Positions 1 to 6,093 of a DNA stretch of 6,280 nucleotides are shown here, piece after piece. Origin of the DNA: Gemmatimonadota bacterium. GTDB taxonomy: Bacteria; Gemmatimonadota; Gemmatimonadetes; Longimicrobiales; Longimicrobiaceae. Both the position numbers and the translations under genes were made by a program. The notes beneath the pieces are model-generated. The model worked only from the letters and a program-made list of their open reading frames with translations, ran no database searches and was not told the DNA's origin. Location of the stretch: positions 1 to 6,280 of the forward strand of contig JAHWJJ010000284.1 in NCBI GenBank assembly GCA_019348475.1. The letters run 5' to 3'. Every line of letters begins with the position of its first letter. Position 1 is the stretch's first letter.

Positions 1-2
1 GG

Positions 3-407
3 CTGGCCCGCGCGGACCTGGAGCCCGGCGTCGATGTCTCTTTCTCGCTGTACGAGAACTTCACCGCGCGCGCGGCGCCCCACGCCGCGCGGCCCGCCGC
101 CGCCGAATGGCGCTACTGTGACCCGGGCGCGGCGCTGCGGCTGACCTTTCCGGCGCGTCCCGGCGCGCAGGTCATGGTTGCGCGCGCGGTCTGGTCGCGG
201 GGCGCCACCCTGCTGGCCGCCCCCGTCCTGGCCGACGGCAGGGTCGGCACGCCGGTGCCCATGCACGCAATGGGGCGCCTGCACCGCGCCGAGTTGCGGG
301 CAGACGGCGCGCCCCTTGTGGGCGCGCGGATCACGGTGCGGCGCATCGAGCCGCTCAAGGAACGGCAGACCTGCCGCGCGGCGGCCACCTTCGTCGTCGG
401 CGAGTGA
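3..407 (+). CDS. Hypothetical protein, C-terminal fragment (gene runs in from the left edge)
   Basis: The frame is open from the first full codon at position 3 to a TGA ending at 407, giving 134 codons with G or C at most third positions, so I read it as the 3' end of a real gene whose start lies outside the window. Starting at the internal ATG at 174 would discard about 57 equally well-behaved codons. I do not recognise the family. The fragment has no obvious membrane segment. It alternates short hydrophobic and polar runs (for example ALRLTF, ELRADGAPLVGARITVRRIE), which suggests a beta-rich domain. Two cysteines, in WRYC and near the end in RQTC, could form a disulfide if the protein is exported. 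It converges on the minus-strand operon to its right. No clear intrinsic terminator follows. Function unknown; the coding call is reasonably sure, the identity is not. Confidence 0.6.
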   Translation: MARADLEPGVDVSFSLYENFTARAAPHAARPAAAEWRYCDPGAALRLTFPARPGAQVMVARAVWSRGATLLAAPVLADGRVGTPVPMHAMGRLHRAELRADGAPLVGARITVRRIEPLKERQTCRAAATFVVGE

Positions 408-797
408 GCCCGAGCACGTTCCAGGGACGGCCTCCGGCACGCACGCGCACGTGGCGCGGCGCTACAGCCAGCGCAGTGCGCGCAGCAGCATCACCTTGGT
501 TCTGCGGGCAAGGTCCTTCGGTCGCCGCCATGGACCGTGCAGACGCAAGGATTCGGGCGGCGGCTCCCTCAGGATGACTGGCGGGCGATTGATCGTGGCA
601 GCACCCCTCGAAGGGGCGTTTGCCAAACCCTTTTAACGCGTGGAAGCGACACAGTCATCCTGAGGTCATCCGGCGCTGCGCCACCGTGCGGCGTGAAGCG
701 CAGTTCAACCTCCCCCGGGGGGTTTTGGGGAGAGGTGCGACCCTGAGAGGCGGAGGGGGCGCGGCGCGGAGCCGGCGATACCTGAAAGGCCGCTATT
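408..797. other. Non-coding stretch between convergent genes
   Basis: No frame here has a credible start, ribosome binding site and codon use; the short open frames are GC-driven. The stretch contains a spaced 14-bp inverted repeat (567-580 with 652-665). It has a small hairpin CCCCT-CGA-AGGGG at 604-616. A C/G block at 707-740 includes the near-palindrome AACCTCCCCCGGGGGGTT, which can also pair with GGGGAGAGGT. Both flanking genes end here, so transcription from both sides should terminate in this region, but I see no hairpin followed by a T-tract on either strand. Confidence 0.55.
567..665. repeat. Spaced 14-bp inverted repeat, possible dispersed intergenic repeat element
   Basis: The arm CCTCAGGATGACTG at 567-580 is the exact reverse complement of CAGTCATCCTGAGG at 652-665, with 71 bp between. 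The right arm also contains GTCATCC twice in direct repeat (654-660 and 665-671). The core TCATCCTGAG resembles short elements scattered between genes in many GC-rich bacterial genomes; that resemblance is from memory and not verified. It could be a pair of REP-like units in opposite orientation, or a long-stem structure acting at the 3' ends of the two convergent transcripts. The repeat itself is certain from the sequence; its role is inference. Confidence 0.6.
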
Positions 798-1124
798 TTA
801 CCCCATCAAACGCTCCAGCCCCGCCAGCGCCCCCGCCGCCCCGATGCGCTCCGCCAGCGGGGCGACGCCGTCGGGATCGGCCTCTGCCTGCGCCTGCAGC
901 GCGTGCGTGAACAGCGCGTCGGCGGCCAGCAGGGGGAGCGCGTCCGCCCGCCGCGCACCCGCGCCGTCGCGCAGCAGCCCGGCGTACAGCGCCAGCGCGC
1001 CCTCCGCCAGCGCGTCCGGCACCGCCAGCGCGGCGTCGTCCGGGAGTGCGGAGAGCATCGTCTGGAGCAGCGCGGGCGGCGCGTCCGCCAGCCGGCCGCG
1101 CATCCATGCCCGGGCCGGCGTCAC
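798..1124 (-). CDS. Hypothetical Ala-rich protein translationally coupled to alaS
   Basis: The 108-aa product begins with GTG at 1124-1122, which overlaps the alaS stop as GTGA (4-bp overlap), and ends with TAA at 800-798. This overlap decides the start: no clear Shine-Dalgarno precedes it, so it probably relies on ribosomes finishing alaS. About 30 of 108 residues are alanine, there is no cysteine or lysine, and the protein is acidic. The sequence reads as successive amphipathic helices without a signal peptide or membrane span, suggesting a small soluble all-helical cytoplasmic protein. A central stretch, LPLLAADALFTHALQAQAEA (about residues 63-82), looks the most constrained. I do not recognise a characterised family. 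Its place in the alaS operon suggests a link with translation or alanine-tRNA metabolism, but position is the only support. No intrinsic terminator is visible after it. Confidence 0.75.
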   Translation of the reverse strand: MTPARAWMRGRLADAPPALLQTMLSALPDDAALAVPDALAEGALALYAGLLRDGAGARRADALPLLAADALFTHALQAQAEADPDGVAPLAERIGAAGALAGLERLMG

Positions 1125-3763
1125 GCGGGCGCGCCGGCGGAGAGGAGCGGGCGGACGACCTCCACGCCGCGCTCCAGCACCTCGCGCAGCTTGCTGGGAT
1201 CGCCCACCCCGGCCTGGGCCATGTGCGGCTTGCCACCGCCGCGGCCGCCCACCAGGGCCGCGACCTCCTGCACCACCTTGTCGGCGCGGATGCCGCGCCG
1301 GATCAGGTCGTCGGTCACCACCGCGACCAGCGTGGGCTTCTCCTCCATCTCCAGCAGGACCGCCACGCCGCTCCCCAGCTTTTCGCGCAGGCGGTCGCCC
1401 AGCACCTTCATCTCGTCCACCGTGCCGAAGTTGCCGCCGGCGACGATCACCCGCACGCCGTCCACCACGGTGGCTTCGTCCAGCATCATCTGCACCCGGT
1501 CGCCGCCGCCGCTGGTGCGCGCCTTCTCCAGCTGCTTCTGCAATTCGCGCATCCCGTCGATGACCTGCTGGATGCGCGGCAGCAGGTTCTCTTCCTTCGT
1601 CCGCAGCAGCCCGGCCGCCTGGCGCAGCGTCTGCTCATCGCGGCGCACGCGCTCGAACGCCTGGCGGCCCGTGACCGCCTCGATGCGCCGCACCCCCGCC
1701 GCCACCCCGCTCTCGCTGACGATGCGGAACAGCCCGATCTGCCCCGTGGTCCGCACGTGCGTCCCGCCGCAGAGCTCCATCGACACGCCGGGGATCTCGA
1801 TCACCCGCACCACGTCGCCGTACTTGTCGCTGAACAGCGCCATCGCGCCCCGGCCGATGGCCTCCTGGTACCCCATCTCGTTGGCGCACACGTCGGTGTT
1901 GGCCCAGATGGCCTCGTTCACCAGCCCCTCCACCTCCGCGATCTCGTCCGGCGTCATGGGCCCCGTGTGCGCGAAGTCGAAGCGCAGCCGCGCCGGCTCC
2001 ACCACCGAGCCCTGCTGGTGCACGTGGTCGCCCAGCACGCGGCGCAGGGCCGCGTGCAGCAGGTGCGTGGCCGTGTGGTTGCGCTCGGTGTCGCGCCGCG
2101 CCGGCTCCTCCACCGTCGCCGTTACCGTCCCGGGGGCGAAGTCGCCGTCCACCGCGCCCAGCACGGCCACCCGGCCGCCCACCTTCCGCACCTCGTCCAC
2201 CGCCATCGTCCACCCGTCGCCGCGCACGTGCCCGCGGTCGCTCACCTGGCCGCCGCTCTCGGCATAGAACGGGTTCTCGCGCAGCTGCAGGGCGATCCTG
2301 CCGTCCTCCATCCGCCGGAACGCCAGCACCTCCGTCTCCAGCCCCACCGAGCGGTAGGCGGCGAAGTCCTGCTCCGCCCCCTCCGCCCCCGGCACCTCTT
2401 CCCACCCCATCGCGAACGCATCCGCCTCCACCCCGATCCCCGCCTGCGCGCGATCCGCGCGGCTGCGGGCGCGCTGCGCCTCCAGCGCCTGCTCGAAGCC
2501 CTCCAGGTCCACCTGGTAGCCCCGCTCGCGCGCCATCAGCTCCGTCAGGTCCACGGGAAAGCCGTAGGTGTCGTACAGCTTGAAGACGTCGGCCCCCGCG
2601 AGGGTCCCCGATCCGCCCGCGGGCGCCAGCTGGTCGAACAGCTTCAGCCCGCTGTCGATGCGGTCCAGGAACGCCGCCTCCTCCGCCCGCGTGTTGCGGG
2701 TGATGTACTCGCGGCGCGCCATCAGCTCCGGATACGCCACGCCCATGCGGTCGATGACGGCCTCCACCACCTCCACCAGCGTGGGCTCGCGGCGGCCCAG
2801 CAGCCACGCGTGGCGGACCGCGCGTCGCAGGATGCGGCGCAGCACGTAGCCGCGCCCCGCGTTGGACGGAAACACGCCGTCCGCCAGCAGGAACGCCGTG
2901 GCCCGCGCGTGGTCCGCCAGCACGCGGTAGGAAACGCCCTGCGGCGAGTCGTACTCGTACGGCACCCCCACCACCTCCACCGCGCGGGCAATGACGTCGG
3001 TGAACAGGTCGGTCTGGTAGTTGGTGTCCACCCCCTGCAGGATGCTGCACAGCCGCTCCAGCCCCATCCCCGTGTCCACGCACGGCGCGGGCAGGGGATG
3101 CAGCTCGCCGTCCGCGTCGCGGTCGAACTGCATGAACACCAGGTTCCAGAACTCCAGGATCTCGCCCTTCTCGGTGAGCTCCTCGAACTCCTCGCGCGAA
3201 ACGGCCGTGCCGCGGCGGCCCTCCGGCCGCCGGTCGAAGTGGATCTCGGAACAGGGGCCGCAGGGGCCCGTGTCGGCCATCTGCCAGAAGTTGTCCCTGT
3301 CGCCCAGCCCAAAGATGCGCTCCGGCCGGATCCCGGCGATCTCGCGCCACAGCTGCCGCGCCTCGTCGTCGGTGTGGTGCACGGTCACCCACAGCCGCTC
3401 GGGGTCGATGCCGTACTCCACCGTCATCAGCTCCCAGGCGAAGCGGATGGCGTCGCGCTTGAAGTAGTCGCCGAACGAGAAGTTGCCCAGCATCTCGAAG
3501 AAGGTCTGGTGCCGGGCCGTGACCCCCACCGCCTCCAGGTCGTTGTGCTTGCCGCCCGCGCGCACGCACTTCTGGCTGGTCGCGGCGCGGGTAAAGGGCA
3601 CCTCCTCCATCCCCAGGAACACCTTCTTGAAGGGCACCATCCCCGCGTTGGTGAACAGCAGCGTGGGATCCTCCCCGGGCACCAGCGTCGACGAGGGGCG
3701 TACGGCGTGCCCCTGGCGGGCAAAGTAGTCCAGGAATCGGGAGCGGATCTCGTCGGCGCGCAT
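1121..3763 (-). CDS. alaS: Alanine--tRNA ligase (alanyl-tRNA synthetase)
   Basis: This class II synthetase activates alanine with ATP, charges tRNA-Ala in the cytoplasm, and hydrolyses mischarged Ser- and Gly-tRNA-Ala. At 880 aa it matches the family (E. coli about 876). The N-terminal catalytic core shows LLFTNAGM, CVRAGGKHNDLE, RHQTFFEMLGNFSFGDYFK (from R84), GPCGPCSEI (about 165-175), DTGMGLERL, and the motif 3 region GYVLRRILRRAVRH (about 300). The editing domain keeps its four metal/catalytic residues: H563 and H567 in NHTATH, C665 and H669 in CGGTH. These are all within one residue of the E. coli numbers. The C-terminal C-Ala domain has the glycine-rich GGRGGGKPHMAQAG (M848). The start chosen is ATG 3763-3761, giving the usual short N-terminus (MRADEIRSRF). 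An in-frame ATG at 3934 would add 57 unrelated residues and lies upstream of the predicted promoter. The Shine-Dalgarno is weak (ACGGA). The gene is first in an operon with the small downstream ORF. Complete, with no frameshift seen. Confidence 0.98.
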   Translation of the reverse strand: MRADEIRSRFLDYFARQGHAVRPSSTLVPGEDPTLLFTNAGMVPFKKVFLGMEEVPFTRAATSQKCVRAGGKHNDLEAVGVTARHQTFFEMLGNFSFGDYFKRDAIRFAWELMTVEYGIDPERLWVTVHHTDDEARQLWREIAGIRPERIFGLGDRDNFWQMADTGPCGPCSEIHFDRRPEGRRGTAVSREEFEELTEKGEILEFWNLVFMQFDRDADGELHPLPAPCVDTGMGLERLCSILQGVDTNYQTDLFTDVIARAVEVVGVPYEYDSPQGVSYRVLADHARATAFLLADGVFPSNAGRGYVLRRILRRAVRHAWLLGRREPTLVEVVEAVIDRMGVAYPELMARREYITRNTRAEEAAFLDRIDSGLKLFDQLAPAGGSGTLAGADVFKLYDTYGFPVDLTELMARERGYQVDLEGFEQALEAQRARSRADRAQAGIGVEADAFAMGWEEVPGAEGAEQDFAAYRSVGLETEVLAFRRMEDGRIALQLRENPFYAESGGQVSDRGHVRGDGWTMAVDEVRKVGGRVAVLGAVDGDFAPGTVTATVEEPARRDTERNHTATHLLHAALRRVLGDHVHQQGSVVEPARLRFDFAHTGPMTPDEIAEVEGLVNEAIWANTDVCANEMGYQEAIGRGAMALFSDKYGDVVRVIEIPGVSMELCGGTHVRTTGQIGLFRIVSESGVAAGVRRIEAVTGRQAFERVRRDEQTLRQAAGLLRTKEENLLPRIQQVIDGMRELQKQLEKARTSGGGDRVQMMLDEATVVDGVRVIVAGGNFGTVDEMKVLGDRLREKLGSGVAVLLEMEEKPTLVAVVTDDLIRRGIRADKVVQEVAALVGGRGGGKPHMAQAGVGDPSKLREVLERGVEVVRPLLSAGAPA

Positions 3764-3804
3764 GTATCCGTCAGGCTTGGGCTTGCGAAGGCGTGGAGCG
3801 GGAC

Positions 3805-3834
3805 AACATAACGCGCCGCGGCTGCGCGTCTCAA
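3805..3834 (-). promoter_or_regulatory. Sigma70-like promoter for alaS
   Basis: On the minus strand, -35 TTGAGA (3834-3829, 5 of 6 consensus bases) is followed by an 18-bp spacer and -10 TATGTT (3810-3805, 4 of 6). Transcription would start near 3798, giving a leader of roughly 35 nt before the ATG at 3763. That leader is too short for a T-box or other large riboswitch. The position supports the short alaS start. It is a pattern match only. Confidence 0.5.
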
Positions 3835-3839
3835 GGTGT

Positions 3840-3863
3840 CCCCCGCTCGTTCGAGGGCGGGGG
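3840..3863. repeat. Hairpin/inverted repeat in the divergent intergenic region
   Basis: CCCCCGC at 3840-3846 pairs with GCGGGGG at 3857-3863, and TCG (3847-3849) with CGA (3852-3854), leaving a small bulge and a TT loop. It lies 6 bp upstream of the predicted alaS -35 box and about 90 bp before the divergent peptide gene. It could be an operator near the alaS promoter or a 5'-UTR hairpin for the peptide mRNA. No T-tract follows on either strand, so it is not a typical terminator. Confidence 0.4.
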
Positions 3864-3940
3864 AAACGGATGCTGGCTTCCGCGGCGCTCCGGAATCCGC
3901 CAGATTGCGCACGGGTCGGCGGACGCGTCACCATTCAACC

Positions 3941-3948
3941 GGAGGTGG
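3941..3948 (+). promoter_or_regulatory. Strong Shine-Dalgarno of the secreted peptide gene
   Basis: GGAGGTGG lies immediately before ATG 3952, with 4-5 nt between the GGAGG core and the start codon's usual window. It is the best ribosome binding site in the window. It fixes the start of the peptide gene against an upstream in-frame GTG at 3793, which has no such site. Confidence 0.75.
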
Positions 3949-3951
3949 ACC

Positions 3952-4167
3952 ATGCGCGGTATCGGCAGAACCATTCGCAACGGCGTGTTCACGGCGGGCG
4001 TGCTGGCAAGCCTGGGCTTCGGCGCGGCGGGCGCCTTCGCTCCGGCCGCGGAAGCGGCGGCTCCGCCTCGCTGCGACCCCGACCAGTGCAACACCTACTG
4101 CCAGGCACGCCACGGCCCGTTTGCGCACGGCGAGTGCTGGGGCGACGAGTGCCTCTGCGCCATCTGA
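3952..4167 (+). CDS. Secreted six-cysteine defensin-like (CS-alpha-beta) peptide
   Basis: The 71-aa precursor starts at ATG 3952 behind GGAGGTGG. Residues 1-10 are basic (R2, R6, R9), 11-30 are hydrophobic, and A33-E34-A35 is a good signal-peptidase I site, predicting a mature peptide of about 36 aa (36-71). That part has six cysteines: C41, C46, C50, C62, C67, C69. Spacing is C-x4-C-x3-C-x11-C-x4-C-x-C, with G60-E61-C62 as the GxC element. CxxxC, GxC and CxC together define the CS-alpha-beta fold (expected disulfides C1-C4, C2-C5, C3-C6). Charybdotoxin, a short scorpion toxin, has C-x5-C-x3-C-x10-C-x4-C-x-C. Bacterial defensin-like peptides are known (AdDLP of Anaeromyxobacter). The mature region is acidic (R40, R53 against D42, D44, E61, D65, E66), unlike typical cationic antimicrobial defensins. 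It appears to be a single-gene unit divergent from alaS, with no immunity or export gene nearby. The coding and secretion calls are firm. The fold is inferred from cysteine spacing, and the function is unknown. Confidence 0.85.
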   Translation: MRGIGRTIRNGVFTAGVLASLGFGAAGAFAPAAEAAAPPRCDPDQCNTYCQARHGPFAHGECWGDECLCAI

Positions 4168-4261
4168 CGCGCACGCGCAGGTAGCCCCCCCCGCGCCGCG
4201 GCGAGCCACCGCCGCCGGCCCACCCCGCTCGCCGGACGCGGCGGCCACCTGCACGGCACCG

Positions 4262-4293
4262 GCGGGCGCCGCGGCACCTCCCGCGGCGCCCGC
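4262..4293 (+). terminator. Strong GC hairpin, probable terminator of the peptide transcript
   Basis: GCGGGCGCCGCGG (4262-4274) and CCGCGGCGCCCGC (4281-4293) form a perfect 13-bp stem closed by the 6-nt loop CACCTC. It lies 94 bp after the peptide stop and before the transporter promoter. No T-tract follows (TAAGCACCG), so it is not canonical. It may work as a U-less hairpin or as a 3'-end stabiliser. Confidence 0.5.
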
Positions 4294-4361
4294 TAAGCAC
4301 CGCGCCGGAGCGCGGCCCGACAGCGCGCGATGGATGGGAGCGGACCGGCCCGCCAGGCACG

Positions 4362-4390
4362 TTGACAGCGCCGCGGGCCGCACCTACTCT
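4362..4390 (+). promoter_or_regulatory. Sigma70-like promoter for the transporter operon
   Basis: A perfect -35 TTGACA (4362-4367) is followed by a 17-bp spacer and TACTCT (4385-4390, 3 of 6 -10 bases, with the first T, the A and the last T kept). The predicted start is near 4397, leaving about a 70-nt leader before the GTG at 4468. The spacing and -35 are excellent and the -10 is weak, which would fit a promoter that needs an activator. Confidence 0.5.
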
Positions 4391-4428
4391 ACCCGCTTCC
4401 ATTCACCTCCGCGCCGGCGTCCGCCCCG

Positions 4429-4440
4429 CGGAACGTTCCG
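4429..4440. promoter_or_regulatory. 12-bp palindrome with an extra half-site, candidate operator
   Basis: CGGAACGTTCCG is a perfect palindrome. A further direct copy of CGGAAC overlaps its right end (4439-4444), so three GGAAC/GTTCC half-sites lie within 16 bp. It sits about 30 nt after the predicted transcription start and 28 nt before the transporter start codon, a position suited to a repressor site or a small leader hairpin. No specific regulator is recognised. Confidence 0.35.
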
Positions 4441-4467
4441 GAACCCCTGCCACCCCCACGGCGCGAC

Positions 4468-6093
4468 GTGTCTTCCGACGCACAGGTGCAGCAATCCAAC
4501 GAAGCCTGGGGCTCCCGGCTCGGCCTGATCCTCGCCATGGCGGGGAACGCGGTCGGCCTGGGCAACTTCCTGCGCTTCCCCGGGCAGGCCGCCGCCAACG
4601 GGGGCGGCTCGTTCATGATCACCTACTTCATCGCGTTCCTGCTGCTCGGCATTCCGCTGATGTGGATCGAGTGGGGGATCGGGCGCAACGGCGGCCGCTT
4701 TCGCAAGGGGCACATCCCGGGGATGTTCGCCGCCATCTGGAAGCACCCCGCCGCCAAGTACTTCGGGGTGGTGGGGCTGGTGATTCCGCTGGTGGTGCTG
4801 ATCTACTACGTGGTGCTGATCTCGTGGACGCTGGCGTTCACCTGGTTCTCCATCACCGGCGACTACTGGGGGAACACCACGCAGGAGACGATGTCGGCGT
4901 ACCTGACCTCGTTCCAGGTGATCGGCGACGGCACCGCGCACGACTTCTGGGTGCCGTTCGTCTTCTTCTTCATCAGCCTGTTCCTCACCATCTGGATCCT
5001 CTCGCGGGGGATCTCGGCGGGGATCGAGAAGCTGGCGATCGTGGGGATGCCGCTGCTGTTCGTGTTCGCGGTGGTGCTGGCGGTGCGGGTGTTCTTTCTC
5101 CCCGCGGGCCCGGACGGCAGCACCGCGCTGCAGGGCTTCGAGTTCATCTTCAAGCCCGACCTGTCGCGGCTGGGCGACGTGAACGTGTGGCTGGCCTCGG
5201 CCGGGCAGATCTTCTTCACCCTGTCGGTGGGGATGGGGACGCTGCAGTGCTACGCCTCGTACCTGTCCACCCGCGACGACATCGCCCTCTCGGGCGTGGC
5301 CACCGCGGCGACGAACGAGACGGCGGAGGTGGTGCTGGGCGGCTCGATCGCCATCCCCGCGGCCGTCACCTTCTTCGGCGTGGCGGGCGCCATGACGGTG
5401 GCGCAGAGCGGTTCGTTCAACCTGGGCTTCGTGGCCATGCCCATCGTGTTCCAGGGAATGCCGTTCGGCCAGTTCTTCGGCGCGCTCTGGTTCGGCCTGC
5501 TCTTCATCGCCGGCCTTACCTCGTCGGTGGCCATGGCCACGCCGATCGTGGCCTTCTTTCGCGAGGAGTTCGGGGTGCGGCGCGAGGTGGTGGCGTGGAC
5601 GGTGGGCGCCATCGCCCTCGCCTTCGGCGTGCTGACCATCCTGTGGTTCGAGTACGGCTTCCTGTGGGAGTGGGACTACTGGGCCGGCACCTTCGGCCTG
5701 GCGGTGATGGCGTTCTTCGAGGTGATCCTGTTCATGTGGATCTTCAAGCCCGAGAACGCCTGGCGCTCGCTGCACCTGGGCGCCGACATCCGCATCCCCG
5801 CGGTGTTCCGCTTCGTGATGACCTTCGTGACCCCGCTGTACCTGGGCATCGTGCTGCTGTGGTGGCTGTTCACGCAGGCCATCCCCATCCTCACGCTCAA
5901 GGGCGGCGCGGCCGCGGGCGGCGCCATTGCGCCGGGGGCCGAGATGTACGTGCACCTGTCGCGGCTGCTGATCGTGGGCTTCATCGTCTTTTTCCTGGTG
6001 ATGATCCGCATGGCGTGGAAGCGCAACGGGTACGACGACCGCGCGGGCTTCCGCGAGATCGAAGACACTCCCCTGGGAAGGACGGTGGCGTGA
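4468..6093 (+). CDS. LeuT-type sodium-dependent amino-acid transporter (NSS/SLC6 family, MetP-like)
   Basis: This 541-aa inner-membrane symporter would couple Na+ entry to uptake of an amino acid; 12 helices are expected for the LeuT fold. It resembles Aquifex LeuT closely: AGNAVGLGNFLRFP in TM1, GIPLMWIEW in TM2, GQIFFTLSVG in TM6, NETAEVVLGGS in TM7, AGLTSS in TM8. Aligning by eye, the Na1 ligands (A28, N33, T251, N283) and Na2 ligands (G26, V29, A348, T351, S352) are kept, as are the gate pair R36 and D403 and substrate-site Y114. E287 matches LeuT E290, predicting chloride independence. LeuT F259 and I359 become M256 and M356, so the side-chain pocket differs and substrate cannot be copied from LeuT; a hydrophobic amino acid or alanine/methionine is likely. 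The start is GTG 4468, just before a normal-length N-terminus. No Shine-Dalgarno is visible, and the next Met (about residue 24) is inside TM1. The stop overlaps the downstream small subunit. Confidence 0.95.
   Translation: MSSDAQVQQSNEAWGSRLGLILAMAGNAVGLGNFLRFPGQAAANGGGSFMITYFIAFLLLGIPLMWIEWGIGRNGGRFRKGHIPGMFAAIWKHPAAKYFGVVGLVIPLVVLIYYVVLISWTLAFTWFSITGDYWGNTTQETMSAYLTSFQVIGDGTAHDFWVPFVFFFISLFLTIWILSRGISAGIEKLAIVGMPLLFVFAVVLAVRVFFLPAGPDGSTALQGFEFIFKPDLSRLGDVNVWLASAGQIFFTLSVGMGTLQCYASYLSTRDDIALSGVATAATNETAEVVLGGSIAIPAAVTFFGVAGAMTVAQSGSFNLGFVAMPIVFQGMPFGQFFGALWFGLLFIAGLTSSVAMATPIVAFFREEFGVRREVVAWTVGAIALAFGVLTILWFEYGFLWEWDYWAGTFGLAVMAFFEVILFMWIFKPENAWRSLHLGADIRIPAVFRFVMTFVTPLYLGIVLLWWLFTQAIPILTLKGGAAAGGAIAPGAEMYVHLSRLLIVGFIVFFLVMIRMAWKRNGYDDRAGFREIEDTPLGRTVA

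Larger units (their letters stand above)
4168..4467 (+). other. Non-coding stretch between the peptide gene and the transporter
   Basis: No gene is supported here. The stretch holds an 8-C run (4185-4192), a 13-bp perfect-stem hairpin (4262-4293), a promoter-like pair (4362-4390), and a roughly 70-nt leader with a 12-bp palindrome (4429-4440). The hairpin and promoter indicate that the peptide gene and the transporter are separate transcription units. Confidence 0.6.

Noticed and set aside
178..636. Alternative plus-strand frame starting inside the left-edge gene
   Set aside because: Its composition is Pro/Arg/Ser-rich, it overlaps the better frame ending at 407 and runs through the inverted repeat region. 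It is a shadow frame.
3764..3798. T-box or other tRNA-sensing leader for alaS
   Set aside because: The predicted leader is only about 35 nt, and no specifier loop or T-box sequence is visible.
1046..3811. Very long open frame antisense to alaS
   Set aside because: It is a GC-driven shadow: low-complexity His/Pro/Arg/Ala-rich translation with no domain, opposite a fully recognised synthetase.
3764..3934. Longer alaS start at 3934 adding 57 residues
   Set aside because: The extension has no AlaRS similarity, overlaps the predicted promoter and the divergent leader, and would make the protein abnormally long at the N-terminus. ATG 3763 gives the family's normal beginning.
3793..3951. Upstream in-frame GTG start for the secreted peptide (would give 124 aa)
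   Set aside because: It would bury the signal peptide behind 53 polar residues and has no Shine-Dalgarno. ATG 3952 has GGAGGTGG and gives a clean signal peptide.
3952..4167. Reading the six cysteines as a metal-binding or lipoprotein motif
   Set aside because: There is no lipobox (no L-x-x-C at the signal end), and the even number of cysteines with CxxxC, GxC and CxC order in a secreted peptide fits disulfides better. Metal binding is not formally excluded.
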